NCBI GenBank assembly: GCA_900473745.1
Contig: UCMW01000009.1
Span: 1-64,000 of the forward strand
Length of the DNA: 64,000 nt
Direction: 5' to 3'
Source: Hyphomicrobiales bacterium
GTDB taxonomy: Bacteria > Pseudomonadota > Alphaproteobacteria > Rhizobiales > Rhizobiaceae
The notes under the pieces are model-generated. The model was given only the letters and a program-made list of their open reading frames with translations. It did no database searches and was not told the DNA's origin. The number at the start of each line of letters is the position of its first letter. The stretch's first letter is position 1. Positions 24,659-33,612 of the stretch are shown here, piece after piece. The position numbers and the translations under genes were made by a program.

Positions 24659-26268
24659 GCATGGACGACAAGACAAACAACGAAACCGTGCTCGACGTTT
24701 CCGACCTCAAGGTGACGTTCGCGACACCCGACGGCACGGTCGAGGCCGTCAAGGGCATCAGCTTTTCGGTCAAGAAGGGCGAAACGCTCGCCATCGTCGG
24801 CGAAAGCGGCTCGGGCAAGAGCCAGACGATGATGGGCATCATGGGCCTGCTCGCCAAGAACGGTGATGTCAGCGGCACGGCCGTCTACGGCGGCCGCAAC
24901 ATCGTCGGCCTTCCGGTCGGCGAGCTCAACAAGGTACGCGGCGCCAAGATCACCATGATCTTCCAGGAGCCGATGACTTCGCTCGATCCGCTCTACAGGA
25001 TCGGCAAGCAGATCTCGGAGCCACTGATCCATCACCGCGGCATGAACAAGACGGAAGCGCGCGCTCGCGTGCTGGAACTCTTGAAGCTCGTCGGCATCCC
25101 CGATCCGGAGCGGCGCATCGACAGCTATCCGCACGAAATGTCCGGCGGCCAGCGCCAGCGCGTGATGATCGCAATGGCCTTGGCCAACGAACCCGACGTG
25201 CTGATTGCGGACGAACCGACGACCGCGCTCGACGTCACCATCCAGGCGCAGATCCTCGATCTGCTCGCCGACCTGCAGAAGCGCTTCGGCATGGCGATCG
25301 TGCTGATCACCCACGACCTCGGCGTGGTCAAACACGTCGCCGATCGTGTCGCGGTCATGCGCAAGGGCGAGATCGTCGAAACGGGCAGCCGCGACGCGAT
25401 CTTCGGCAATGCGCAGCACGAGTATACCAAGATGCTGCTGGCCGCCGAACCCTCCGGCACCAAGCCGGCTCCGGCAGAGGATGCGCCGGTCGTCCTGGAA
25501 GGCCGCAGTGTCACCGTCGATTTCGACATCGGCAGCGGCGGCTTCCTGCGTCCGAACCGCACTTTCAGGGCGGTCGATCAGGTCAGCGTCCGACTGCGCC
25601 AGGGCCAGACCATCGGCATCGTCGGTGAGTCTGGTTCGGGCAAATCGACGCTGGGTCGGGCTCTCCTGAAGCTGCTCGCAGCCGATGGCGCGTTTCGCTT
25701 CGAGACGGCCGATATCACCAAGCTCGACCGAGCCGGCATGCGCCCGTTCCGCAAGCAGATGCAGCTGGTATTCCAGGACCCTTACGGCTCCCTCTCGCCG
25801 CGCCAGACGGTCGGCGAGATCATCACCGAGGGTCTCTACGTGCACGAGCCGCAGCTCAGCCGCGCCGAGCGGGACGCACGCGCCATCGCAGCCCTGAAGG
25901 AAGTCGGCCTCGATCCGGCGGCGCGCAATCGTTATCCGCACGAATTCTCGGGCGGCCAGCGTCAGCGCATTGCCATTGCCCGTTCGATGATCCTGAAGCC
26001 GAAGGTGGTGATCCTCGACGAGCCGACGTCAGCGCTCGACCGCTCGGTGCAGCGGCAGGTGATCGAACTGTTGCGCGACCTGCAGGACAAACACGGCCTG
26101 TCTTACGTCTTCATCAGCCACGACCTGTCGGTCATCAAGGCCATGTCGGACCATGTGGTCGTCATGAAGAATGGCAAGATCGTCGAAGAGGGCGCGACCG
26201 AAGAGATATTCGAGCGGCCGCGTCAGGACTATACCCGCGACCTGATCGCGGCGGCCTTCAGCCACTGA
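24655..26268 (+). CDS. Fused double ATP-binding ABC protein (OppD-OppF type)
   Basis: A 537-residue protein with two nucleotide-binding domains in one chain. The first has GESGSGKS (Walker A, near 44-51), SGGQRQR and [12 protein letters not shown]. The second repeats these as [15 protein letters not shown] and [12 protein letters not shown]. It powers import by the two permeases. The start overlaps the OppC stop by four bases (ATGA), though an ATG two codons later is also possible. A terminator follows, closing a four-gene operon of binding protein, two permeases and double ATPase. Confidence 0.92.
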   Translation: MSMDDKTNNETVLDVSDLKVTFATPDGTVEAVKGISFSVKKGETLAIVGESGSGKSQTMMGIMGLLAKNGDVSGTAVYGGRNIVGLPVGELNKVRGAKITMIFQEPMTSLDPLYRIGKQISEPLIHHRGMNKTEARARVLELLKLVGIPDPERRIDSYPHEMSGGQRQRVMIAMALANEPDVLIADEPTTALDVTIQAQILDLLADLQKRFGMAIVLITHDLGVVKHVADRVAVMRKGEIVETGSRDAIFGNAQHEYTKMLLAAEPSGTKPAPAEDAPVVLEGRSVTVDFDIGSGGFLRPNRTFRAVDQVSVRLRQGQTIGIVGESGSGKSTLGRALLKLLAADGAFRFETADITKLDRAGMRPFRKQMQLVFQDPYGSLSPRQTVGEIITEGLYVHEPQLSRAERDARAIAALKEVGLDPAARNRYPHEFSGGQRQRIAIARSMILKPKVVILDEPTSALDRSVQRQVIELLRDLQDKHGLSYVFISHDLSVIKAMSDHVVVMKNGKIVEEGATEEIFERPRQDYTRDLIAAAFSH

Positions 26269-26275
26269 CTAACGC

Positions 26276-26305
26276 AGACGCCCGGCCGTCCCGGGCGTCT
26301 TTTTA
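26276..26305 (+). terminator. Rho-independent terminator of the opp-type operon
   Basis: A perfect 10-bp stem (26276-26285 with 26291-26300) with a 5-base loop, followed by TTTTT. It sits between convergent genes. Confidence 0.9.
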
Positions 26306-26306
26306 C

Positions 26307-27224
26307 TTAAGCTACCGGTTGCGGAGGGGGCACGAGCACCTTCAGTTCGCCGGGATGGATCTTGATCTCCACATCGGCCGGCATGCGCAGCAATTCGCCG
26401 TCGAGCACACAGGCCGCACCCTTGCGATGCTTTGGGAAGTGCAAGCGCACCCTTTCAGCCGTGGAGGCCGTCACGGCCTCATTGTCCTTGAACTTGCCCC
26501 GGATGATGTCGAAGGCCAGCTTGCCGACACCGGTCGGCTCCAGCGGATCGGCGAGATAGACACCGAGTTTGCCCGTATCCACCCGGTCGGCAAAAAACAG
26601 CGAATTGTTGCCAAGCGGATTGTTGGAAATCGAGATCGCCGAGACCGGTCGCTCGTCGCTTCTGCCGTCACCGTCGATGTCGAAGACGACCTCGAAGCGT
26701 GGCGGATCGAGCATGACGCCGAAGGCAGCGCTGGTGCTCGCCCGCATCTTGCCGAGACGGGAAGCGAAATTCATCTGGTTGCGCATGCGAACCATGCGGG
26801 CATGCAGACCGGCGGAGAACTGGTGCACGAAGGGGCGGCCATTGGCGGTCGCGATATCGACGTCCGCGACCGTCGCTTCGGCCAGAACATCGAGCACCTT
26901 CCAGATGTCGAGGGGCAGTTTCAGCGAGCGGGCAAAAAGGTTCATCGTACCAGCCGGGATAACGCCCAGCGGCAGCTTGGCTTTCCAGGCGATTGCGGCA
27001 GCCGTCGAGATTGTCCCGTCTCCGCCCCCGGCCAGAACCGCCTCGACACCGGGCTCCGCGGCTGCCCTTTCCAGCGCTGCGACGATCTCGTCACCGGCCA
27101 CGACCGAGCAGTCGAGCTCATGACCTTTCGCTGCGAAGGCGCGGTTGGCACTTTCGCAATAAGCTTGCATATCGGTGGTCTTGAAGGTCCCGCCGTCGCG
27201 ATTGAGTACCGCCCTGATCTTCAT
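26307..27224 (-). CDS. Diacylglycerol/sphingosine kinase-family lipid kinase
   Basis: A 305-residue cytoplasmic kinase of the DAGK catalytic superfamily (YegS/DgkB-like), which phosphorylates a lipid using ATP. The nucleotide-binding GGGDGTISTAA, the following GVIPAGTMNLFARSL and the C-terminal CVLDGELL are present and full length. ATG 27224 was chosen because AAAGGGCAAG precedes it; the open frame continues upstream 37 codons in intergenic DNA. Its lipid substrate cannot be stated. The closest neighbours are unrelated transport genes. Confidence 0.88.
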   Translation of the reverse strand: MKIRAVLNRDGGTFKTTDMQAYCESANRAFAAKGHELDCSVVAGDEIVAALERAAAEPGVEAVLAGGGDGTISTAAAIAWKAKLPLGVIPAGTMNLFARSLKLPLDIWKVLDVLAEATVADVDIATANGRPFVHQFSAGLHARMVRMRNQMNFASRLGKMRASTSAAFGVMLDPPRFEVVFDIDGDGRSDERPVSAISISNNPLGNNSLFFADRVDTGKLGVYLADPLEPTGVGKLAFDIIRGKFKDNEAVTASTAERVRLHFPKHRKGAACVLDGELLRMPADVEIKIHPGELKVLVPPPQPVA

Positions 27225-27471
27225 CTTGCCCTTTCGCAGCCCAAAGCGGGCCGAAGCGCAAACGCCTCGGCCTGTGAAAAGTTTCCTTGAGGCACAGATC
27301 GATAGCATTTGAGCAATTTTCAAGGCCGGGAGCAAAAGCCTTTGCCGCAGTGCACACTGATATGATAAACAGCAATTCTATTTTCAGCCGGCCACATGGC
27401 CTTTCTTCTATCGCCGCTTCCCCCCGAAGCATATGCGCCACGCCTCCCACGTCGGCGCCTCAGGTGTTTGC

Positions 27472-28698
27472 ATGACCGATTGTTCGACCTTGGACCGGCC
27501 CCTCGAAACGGGTGGGCGCGACACGCTTACGCTGACGGCGACCACCATTCTCCTCATCGAAATTGCACTCGCCGCCGGTGGCTTCGGTATCGGGACCGGC
27601 GAATTCGTCATCATGGGCCTGCTGCCCGAGGTCGCGCAGACCTACGGCGTGACTGTCCCCCAAGCCGGCCATGTGATCAGCGCCTATGCGCTGGGCGTCG
27701 TCATCGGCGCGCCGATCATTGCGGCACTGGCCGCAAAACTCCCGCGCAAGACGCTGCTCCTGCTTTTGATGGGGCTCTTCGCAGTGGGTAATTTCGCCAG
27801 TGCACTTGCCACCGAATTCTCGACCTTCACCCTGCTGCGCTTCGTCACCGGCCTTCCGCATGGCGCCTATTTCGGCGTGGCGGCGCTGGTTGCGGCCTCC
27901 ATGGCGCCGCCGCATCGCCGGGTGCGTGCCGTCGGCCGCGTCATGCTGGGGCTCACCATCGCCACCCTGATCGGCACGCCGATTGCCACCTTCCTCGGCC
28001 AGATGATGAGCTGGCGCGCCGCCTTCTTCCTGGTGGCGGCGATCGGGGCGATCACCGTGGTGCTGATCGCGCTCTACCTGCCGAAGGACGAAGTGGCCGA
28101 AGGTGCCAGCATTCGCCGGGAGCTCTCGGCCTTCGGTCGTCTGCAGGTCTGGCTGTCCTTCGGTGTCGCAGCCGTCGGCTTCGGCGGCATGTTCGCGATC
28201 TTCAGCTATATCGCCAAGACCGTGACCGATACGGCCGGCCTCTCCGCCAGCATGGTCGCCGTGGTTCTCGCCCTTTTCGGCATCGGCATGAATGTCGGCA
28301 ACATCGTCGGCAGCCGGATGGCGGACTATTCGCTGAAGGGCACGATCGGCGGTATGCTCGCCTTCAACATCGTGCTGATGACCGTCTTCTCGCTGACCGC
28401 CCACAATCCGGTCATGCTCTGCATCTGCGTGTTTCTCACCGGCTGCGGCTTTGCCGCCTGCCCGGCCGTGCAGACCCGCCTGATGGATGTCGCGGCCGAT
28501 GCCCAGACGCTCGCAGCCGCCACCAATCATTCCGCCTTCAACATCGCGAACGCGCTCGGTGCCTGGCTTGGCGGTCTCGTGATCGCCGCCGGCTATGGCT
28601 ACGGCGCCACCGGTTACGTCGGCGCGGTGCTCTCGGCCTTCGGCCTGATCATCTTCCTGATTTCCGTAGCGCTCGAAAAGCAGCCGTCACGCGGCTGA
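27472..28698 (+). CDS. MFS transporter, AraJ/YdhP-like
   Basis: A 408-residue twelve-TM major facilitator of the drug/sugar efflux group. After a soluble tail it has AAGGFGIGTGEFVIMGLLPEVA, the signature of AraJ/SotB-type carriers, then PRKTLLLLLMGLFAVGNF between TM2 and TM3 and a long series of hydrophobic helices. It is probably an exporter. The start is uncertain: ATG 27472 gives a short N-tail; ATG 27433 is in frame, and neither has a good ribosome site. The last 12 bases overlap the 3' end of the convergent HxlR gene. Confidence 0.86.
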   Translation: MTDCSTLDRPLETGGRDTLTLTATTILLIEIALAAGGFGIGTGEFVIMGLLPEVAQTYGVTVPQAGHVISAYALGVVIGAPIIAALAAKLPRKTLLLLLMGLFAVGNFASALATEFSTFTLLRFVTGLPHGAYFGVAALVAASMAPPHRRVRAVGRVMLGLTIATLIGTPIATFLGQMMSWRAAFFLVAAIGAITVVLIALYLPKDEVAEGASIRRELSAFGRLQVWLSFGVAAVGFGGMFAIFSYIAKTVTDTAGLSASMVAVVLALFGIGMNVGNIVGSRMADYSLKGTIGGMLAFNIVLMTVFSLTAHNPVMLCICVFLTGCGFAACPAVQTRLMDVAADAQTLAAATNHSAFNIANALGAWLGGLVIAAGYGYGATGYVGAVLSAFGLIIFLISVALEKQPSRG

Positions 28699-29085
28699 GG
28701 CCGTCTCCGCAACCGCATCGGGCTCGATCATGCGGCGCTCGCCATCCAGGCATTCGACATGGCGGGTGCCCCACTGCTCCAGCACCATGATGACCGGGCG
28801 CAGGCTCTGTCCGAGCGGTGTCAGCGCATAGTCGACGCGTGGTGGTACGACCGGATAGACGGTGCGCGTCACGAGCCCCTGCTCTTCCAGCTCGCGCAAC
28901 TGCTTGGTCAGCATGCGTTGGGTCACGGCCTGCAGCCTGCGGCGCAATTCGCTGAAGCGCAGCGTGCCACCGGTCAGGAGATGATAGAGGATCACGCCCT
29001 TCCATTTGCCGTCGAGAAAGCTCAGTGTCGTTTCGACCGGGCAGCCTGGAAACATGTTGGTCATCTTGGCGCGTGGTCGCGACAT
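28687..29085 (-). CDS. HxlR-family transcriptional regulator
   Basis: A 132-residue winged helix regulator. It contains CPVETTLSFLDGKWKGVILYHL, FSELRRRL, TQRMLTKQLRELEEQGLV and YALTPLGQSL, which span the HxlR domain. The Cys near residue 15 is the redox/aldehyde-sensing position used in related regulators. It is transcribed away from the quinone-oxidoreductase-like gene across 124 bases, which suggests control of that gene. A second, similar regulator follows that gene. Confidence 0.9.
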   Translation of the reverse strand: MSRPRAKMTNMFPGCPVETTLSFLDGKWKGVILYHLLTGGTLRFSELRRRLQAVTQRMLTKQLRELEEQGLVTRTVYPVVPPRVDYALTPLGQSLRPVIMVLEQWGTRHVECLDGERRMIEPDAVAETASAA

Positions 29086-29209
29086 GGACAGTATCCTTTC
29101 TGATACCGAGGTTCATTTCTGTGCCTACGAACACAAAATGTGCATTCTTGCGCAAAGCCAATCTATGTCCTTAATGGGCAGCGTGCAAACGCAAGACAGG
29201 AGTTTCCCC

Positions 29210-30232
29210 ATGCGAGCCATCGGATTCTACACGCCTCAGCCCATCACCTCAAAGGACGCCCTGGTTGATCTCGACCTGCCGATGCCCGAGGCGTCCGGGC
29301 ACGACCTCCTGGTCGAAATCAAGGCTGTCTCGGTCAATCCCGTCGACACCAAGGTTCGCCGCAACCATACGCCGGCAGCCGGCGAGGCCCGCATTCTCGG
29401 CTATGACGCGGCCGGCGTGGTCAAGGCGGTCGGGGCGGACGTGACGCTCTTCAAGCCGGGTGACGAGGTCTACTATGCCGGCGCGATCGGCCGCCCCGGC
29501 ACCAATGCCGAATACCACCTTGTCGACGAACGTATCGTCGGCATCAAGCCGAAGTCGCTCAGCTTTGCCGAGGCTGCCGCCCTGCCGCTGACCGCCATTA
29601 CCGCCTATGAGGCGCTGTTCGACCGCCTCAAGGTCGCCGACCCCGTGCGGGGTGCAGAACGGGCGATCCTGATCACCGGGGGTGCTGGCGGTGTGGGCTC
29701 GATTGCGATCCAGCTCGCCAAGACGCTGACCGACCTCAAGGTCATCGCGACCGCTTCGCGGCCTGAGACGGCAGACTGGGCAAAATCACTCGGTGCCGAT
29801 CATGTGATCGACCACAGCAAGCCGCTCGCCGAGGAATATGCAAAGCTCGGCATCGGCGCCCCCGCCTTCATCTTCTCGGTCACGCATTCCAGCCAGCACC
29901 GGCTTGCCATGGCGGAGATCATCGCGCCGATGGGTCGCATCTGCCTGATCGACGACTTTCCGGAAGGGTTCGACATTCTCGCCTTCAAGATGAAGGTCGT
30001 GTCGCTTCACTGGGAGTTCATGTTCTCGCGCCCGATGTTTCAGACGCCCGACATGATTGAGCAGCACAAGCTGCTGACCCATGTCGCTGAGCTGATCGAT
30101 GGTGGCAAGATCCGCACCACACTCGATACGGTGCTGGGTCCGATCACCTCCGAGAACCTGCGCAAGGCGCATGAGATCATCGAGAGCAACCGGGCACGCG
30201 GCAAGATCGTGCTCGAAGGTTTTCCGGCCTGA
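29210..30232 (+). CDS. Zinc-free quinone oxidoreductase / alcohol dehydrogenase-like protein
   Basis: A 340-residue medium-chain dehydrogenase/reductase. It has the GroES-like N-terminal domain (VSVNPVDTKVRR, GYDAAGVVKAVG) and a Rossmann domain with ITGGAGGVGSIAIQLAK. It lacks the structural-zinc cysteine cluster and a catalytic-zinc Cys, so it belongs to the NADPH quinone reductase-like group. It probably reduces quinones or reactive enones. ATG 29210 is preceded by CAGGAG. It is flanked by two HxlR regulators, a typical electrophile-stress arrangement; the true inducer is unknown. Confidence 0.88.
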   Translation: MRAIGFYTPQPITSKDALVDLDLPMPEASGHDLLVEIKAVSVNPVDTKVRRNHTPAAGEARILGYDAAGVVKAVGADVTLFKPGDEVYYAGAIGRPGTNAEYHLVDERIVGIKPKSLSFAEAAALPLTAITAYEALFDRLKVADPVRGAERAILITGGAGGVGSIAIQLAKTLTDLKVIATASRPETADWAKSLGADHVIDHSKPLAEEYAKLGIGAPAFIFSVTHSSQHRLAMAEIIAPMGRICLIDDFPEGFDILAFKMKVVSLHWEFMFSRPMFQTPDMIEQHKLLTHVAELIDGGKIRTTLDTVLGPITSENLRKAHEIIESNRARGKIVLEGFPA

Positions 30233-30291
30233 GCAGACCGGCGAGGCCGTCGCGCCTGCGGCGGCCCTGCGACACCGATCTTCAGGGATCT

Positions 30292-30699
30292 TCAGGCGGC
30301 GGAGCGCATGATCGCGGCACTGCCGACCGGGTGGCGGCTCGGCTTCAGGGTCATGCCTTCGACGGAGACGAGGTTTTCCTGGCCCCAGCGGCCGATGGCC
30401 TGGAGCACCGGCTCGAGGCTTCGGCCGAGCGGGGTCAGGGAATAATCGACCCTCGGCGGCACGACCGGATAGACAGTGCGAGCGACGAGCCCGGCCAGCT
30501 CCATGTCCCTCAGCTGCTTCGACAGCATGCGGTGGGTGATCGTCGGCAGGCGCTTGCAGATTTCGTTGAAGCGGAGAACCTCGTCGCGCAGGAGATGGTG
30601 AAGGATGACGCCCTTCCACTTGCCATCGAGAAGCTGAAGGGTTGCCTCGATCTGGCAACCACCGAGGTCCGACATTCCGGCATTCGTATCGCGAGCCAT
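30292..30699 (-). CDS. Second HxlR-family transcriptional regulator
   Basis: A 135-residue HxlR protein, clearly paralogous to the regulator at 28687 (shared GKWKGVIL, TRTVYPVVPPRVDYSLTPLG). It likewise has a Cys at the sensing position (GGCQIEATLQ) and extends at the C terminus (PSRHPVGSAAIMRSAA). It is convergent with the quinone-oxidoreductase-like gene. Whether it controls that gene, or a distant one, is not shown by the sequence. Confidence 0.9.
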   Translation of the reverse strand: MARDTNAGMSDLGGCQIEATLQLLDGKWKGVILHHLLRDEVLRFNEICKRLPTITHRMLSKQLRDMELAGLVARTVYPVVPPRVDYSLTPLGRSLEPVLQAIGRWGQENLVSVEGMTLKPSRHPVGSAAIMRSAA

Positions 30700-30944
30700 G
30701 CAAAAAATCCCTTCTCAAACCTTCGACGCAACCGTGACCGGCGCGTCTGTTCCCACTTAAACCTGGCCGGTGCGAGCGAGAAGGCTCGAGGCGGTCGGTA
30801 TTGGTCGACACAGCGTCAACAAGAGTTTCGACGCAAAGACGCGCCGGAAAGTTTCATTGCGGGGAGATTGGGGCGAAGTCGGGAGGCGACAAGACCGATT
30901 TCACACTCGTGAGTTGACGTGAGAAGAGATCTTCACGGGCCGAT
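30700..30944. other. Intergenic region, no gene seen
   Basis: About 245 bases between the HxlR start and the terminator of the L,D-transpeptidase gene. It probably holds the HxlR promoter. I see no reading frame with a ribosome site. Confidence 0.4.
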
Positions 30945-30983
30945 CAAAAAGACGTGGCGCCGGTCGCGGGACCGACGCCACTC
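30945..30983 (-). terminator. Rho-independent terminator of L,D-transpeptidase gene
   Basis: On the minus strand a 12-bp stem with one mismatch (GTGGCG...CGCCAC at 30976-30981 and 30954-30959, plus inner pairs) is followed by GTCTTTTTG. It lies 26 bases beyond the stop codon. Confidence 0.8.
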
Positions 30984-31008
30984 GAAACAGATCCGATTGA
31001 CAGGCCGA

Positions 31009-31623
31009 TCAGGCCTGCATGACGACGACCTTGGAGCCGACCTTCACGCGTTCGTAAAGATCGATCACGTCATGGTTCATCATGCGCACGCAGCCGGAGG
31101 ACATGGCCTGGCCGATCGACCAGGGCTGGTTGGTGCCGTGCAGGCGGAACAGCGTGTCGTTGCCACCGCGATAGAGATACATGGCGCGGGCGCCGAGCGG
31201 ATTGTTTGGGCCACCTGGCAGACCGCCGGCATATTTCAGGTTCTTTTCCGGATCGCGGCGGATCATGTTGGGCGTCGGCGTCCAGGTCGGCCATTCGGCC
31301 TTGCGGCCGACATAGGCGTTGCCGGCGAGCGCATAGCCGTTGCGGCCGACACCGATGCCATAGCGCATGGCGCGACCATTGCCGAGCACGTAGTAGAGAC
31401 GCCGGGCGGGGGTATCGACGACGACGGTTCCGGCCGGATGCGACGTTTCATAGGCCACTTCCTGACGGCGCAGCTCCGGCTTGATCTTCTCGATCGGCAC
31501 CTTCTTCAGCGGATGCGGCTCGTCTGGTACGTCGCCATACATGGCCTGCTGGTTGGGAACGGACTGGCAGCCGGCCAGGAAAAGCGGCAAACCGAACAGG
31601 AGACCGCGGCGCGAAATAGTCAT
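31009..31623 (-). CDS. L,D-transpeptidase (YkuD family), putative lipoprotein
   Basis: A 204-residue envelope enzyme that crosslinks peptidoglycan stem peptides (3-3 links) or attaches proteins to the wall. Residues 1-20 are a lipoprotein signal: twin-Arg-like MTISRRGLLFGLPLFL followed by the lipobox LAGC. The catalytic motif HGTNQPWSIGQAMSSGCVRM (nucleophile Cys) lies at about 162-181, with upstream VVVDTPARRLYYV. It ends in VKVGSKVVVMQA, as usual for YkuD domains. It is monocistronic, with its own terminator. Confidence 0.92.
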   Translation of the reverse strand: MTISRRGLLFGLPLFLAGCQSVPNQQAMYGDVPDEPHPLKKVPIEKIKPELRRQEVAYETSHPAGTVVVDTPARRLYYVLGNGRAMRYGIGVGRNGYALAGNAYVGRKAEWPTWTPTPNMIRRDPEKNLKYAGGLPGGPNNPLGARAMYLYRGGNDTLFRLHGTNQPWSIGQAMSSGCVRMMNHDVIDLYERVKVGSKVVVMQA

Positions 31624-31766
31624 GATTCAGAGGTCCTCGGGAAGCGATTCGTTACCGAGGAGCCTAGAAATTTATGGTTAATGCCGGGTTAAATCTTGGG
31701 GTGGGCGTTAACGGAGATGGCGAAGATGGGGCTGACGCAAGCTTGGTTAACCCGTCGTCAGATGTG

Positions 31767-31793
31767 AAAAGGGCGGCCTATCGGCCGCCCTTC
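31767..31793 (-). terminator. Terminator downstream of the ETF-QO gene
   Basis: A 10-bp GC stem (31769-31778 with 31783-31792); read on the minus strand it is followed by TTTTC. It lies beyond the 73-bp tandem repeats, so those repeats are part of the ETF-QO transcript. Confidence 0.75.
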
Positions 31794-31803
31794 CGTGAAT
31801 ATC

Positions 31804-31979
31804 ACATGTTCGGATAGACGGGCCCCTCGCCGGCCATTTTGCGCGGCGGTCCGTGCGGCGCGGCCTCCCGAACACTACATGTTCGGATAGACCGGTCCTT
31901 CGCCGGCCACTTTGCGCGGCGGCCCGTGCGGCCCGGCCTCCCGAGCATTACATGTTCGGATAGACCGGTCCTTCGCCGC
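31804..31979 (-). repeat. 73-bp tandem repeat copying the ETF-QO 3' end
   Basis: Two full units (31804-31876 and 31877-31949), plus the last 30 bases of the coding sequence itself, share the same 3' segment on the minus strand. Each ends with codons for GEGPVYPNM and a stop: TAA in the gene, TAG and TGA in the copies. The period is 73 bases, not a multiple of three, so each copy is in a different frame. The two full copies differ at about seven positions. Confidence 0.9.
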
Positions 31980-33612
31980 CTTGTGGCGGCACCCAGGTGA
32001 TGTTCTGGTTCGGGTCCTTGATGTCGCAGGTCTTGCAGTGCACGCAGTTCTGGGCGTTGATGACGAAGGTCTCTTCGCCTTCCTTCTCCACCCATTCATA
32101 GACACCCGCCGGACAGTAGCGCGTCGAAGGCCCCGCATAGACGCCGAGCTCAGAGCGCTTCTGCAGGTCCATGTCCTTGACCTTCAGATGAACCGGCTGG
32201 TCCTCTTCATGGTTGGTGTTGGACAGGAAGACCGAGGAGAGACGGTCGAAGGTGAGCACGCCATCCGGCTTCGGATAGGCGATCGGCTTGTGCTTGGCCG
32301 CAGGCTCCAGGGATTCAGCGTCGGTCTTGCCGTGCTTCAATGTGCCGAAGAAGGAGAAGCCGAGGAGCTGGTTCATCCACATGTCGATGCCGCCGAGGCC
32401 GACGCCGAGCGCCGTGCCGAGCTTCGACCAGAGCGGCTTGACGTTACGCACGCGCTTCAAGTCCTTGCCGATATCGGTCGAGCGCCATTCGTTCTCGATC
32501 TCGATCGGCTCGTCATTGGCGCGGCCGGCCGCGATGGCCGCGGCGATCTTGTCGGCCGCCAGCATGCCGGAGAGCACAGCGTTGTGGCTGCCCTTGATTC
32601 GCGGCACGTTGACGAGACCGGCGGAACAGCCGATTAGCGCGCCGCCCGGGAAGGAGAGCTTCGGCACGGACTGGTAGCCGCCTTCAGTAATGGCGCGGGC
32701 ACCATAGGACAGTCGCTTGCCGCCCTCGAAGGTCTTGGCGATCGCCGGATGCGTCTTGAAACGCTGGAATTCCTCGAAGGGATAGAGATAGGGGTTCTTG
32801 TAGTTCAGGTGCACGACGAAGCCGACGGCGACCATGTTGTCTTCGAGATGGTACAGGAACGAGCCGCCACCGGTCTTCATGCCGAGCGGCCAACCGAAGG
32901 AGTGCTGCACGAGGCCCGGCTTGTGGTGCTCGGGCTTGACCTGCCAGAGCTCCTTGAGACCGATGCCGTACTTCTGCACATCGCTCTCGCGCGACAGATC
33001 GAACTTGGCGATCAGCTGCTTGGCGAGCGAACCGCGCACGCCCTCGCCGATCAGCACATATTTCCCGAGAAGTTCCATGCCACGCGTATAGGCCGGACCC
33101 GGCTCGCCGTTCTTCTCGATGCCCATGTCGCCGGTCGCGACCCCGATCACCGCGCCCTGATCATTGTAGAGCACTTCGGAGGCGGCAAAGCCCGGATAGA
33201 TCTCGACGCCGAGCGCTTCTGCATGGGCGCCCAGCCAACGACAGACATTGCCGAGCGAGACGATGTAATTGCCGTGATTGTTCATCAGCGGCGGCATCAG
33301 CATGTTGGGCAGGCGGACGGACCCTGCGGGTCCAAGGAACAGGAACTGGTCGTCGGTCACCGGAGTCTTGAACGGGTGATCGGCCTCTTCGCGCCAGCCG
33401 GGGATCAGCTTGTCGACGCCGATGGGATCCACCACGGCACCGGACAGGATATGCGCACCGACTTCGGCGCCCTTTTCGAGCACGACGACGGTCAGGTCCG
33501 GATTGACCTGCTTCAGCCGGATCGCCGCCGACAGACCGGCCGGGCCTGCGCCCACGATCACGACGTCGAATTCCATGCTTTCGCGTTCAGGCAGTTCCAT
33601 CTCGGTGCTCAT
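31948..33612 (-). CDS. Electron transfer flavoprotein-ubiquinone oxidoreductase
   Basis: A 554-residue membrane-associated iron-sulfur flavoprotein that moves electrons from reduced ETF to ubiquinone, feeding fatty acid and amino acid oxidation into respiration. The FAD motif VIVGAGPAGLSAAIRL is at about 15-30. The internal quinone/FAD regions include GEGVRGSLAKQLI. The C-terminal 4Fe-4S site carries Cys in YCPAGVYEW and in NCVHCKTCDI. The product ends GEGPVYPNM, the sequence duplicated downstream. It is divergent from an oxidoreductase operon across a region carrying a palindromic operator. A firm assignment. Confidence 0.95.
   Translation of the reverse strand: MSTEMELPERESMEFDVVIVGAGPAGLSAAIRLKQVNPDLTVVVLEKGAEVGAHILSGAVVDPIGVDKLIPGWREEADHPFKTPVTDDQFLFLGPAGSVRLPNMLMPPLMNNHGNYIVSLGNVCRWLGAHAEALGVEIYPGFAASEVLYNDQGAVIGVATGDMGIEKNGEPGPAYTRGMELLGKYVLIGEGVRGSLAKQLIAKFDLSRESDVQKYGIGLKELWQVKPEHHKPGLVQHSFGWPLGMKTGGGSFLYHLEDNMVAVGFVVHLNYKNPYLYPFEEFQRFKTHPAIAKTFEGGKRLSYGARAITEGGYQSVPKLSFPGGALIGCSAGLVNVPRIKGSHNAVLSGMLAADKIAAAIAAGRANDEPIEIENEWRSTDIGKDLKRVRNVKPLWSKLGTALGVGLGGIDMWMNQLLGFSFFGTLKHGKTDAESLEPAAKHKPIAYPKPDGVLTFDRLSSVFLSNTNHEEDQPVHLKVKDMDLQKRSELGVYAGPSTRYCPAGVYEWVEKEGEETFVINAQNCVHCKTCDIKDPNQNITWVPPQGGEGPVYPNM

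Noticed and set aside
31804..31979. Possible CRISPR or IS-related repeat
   Set aside because: The repeat has no spacers, no palindromic repeat unit of CRISPR size and no adjacent transposase or cas gene; it is simply a duplicated gene tail.
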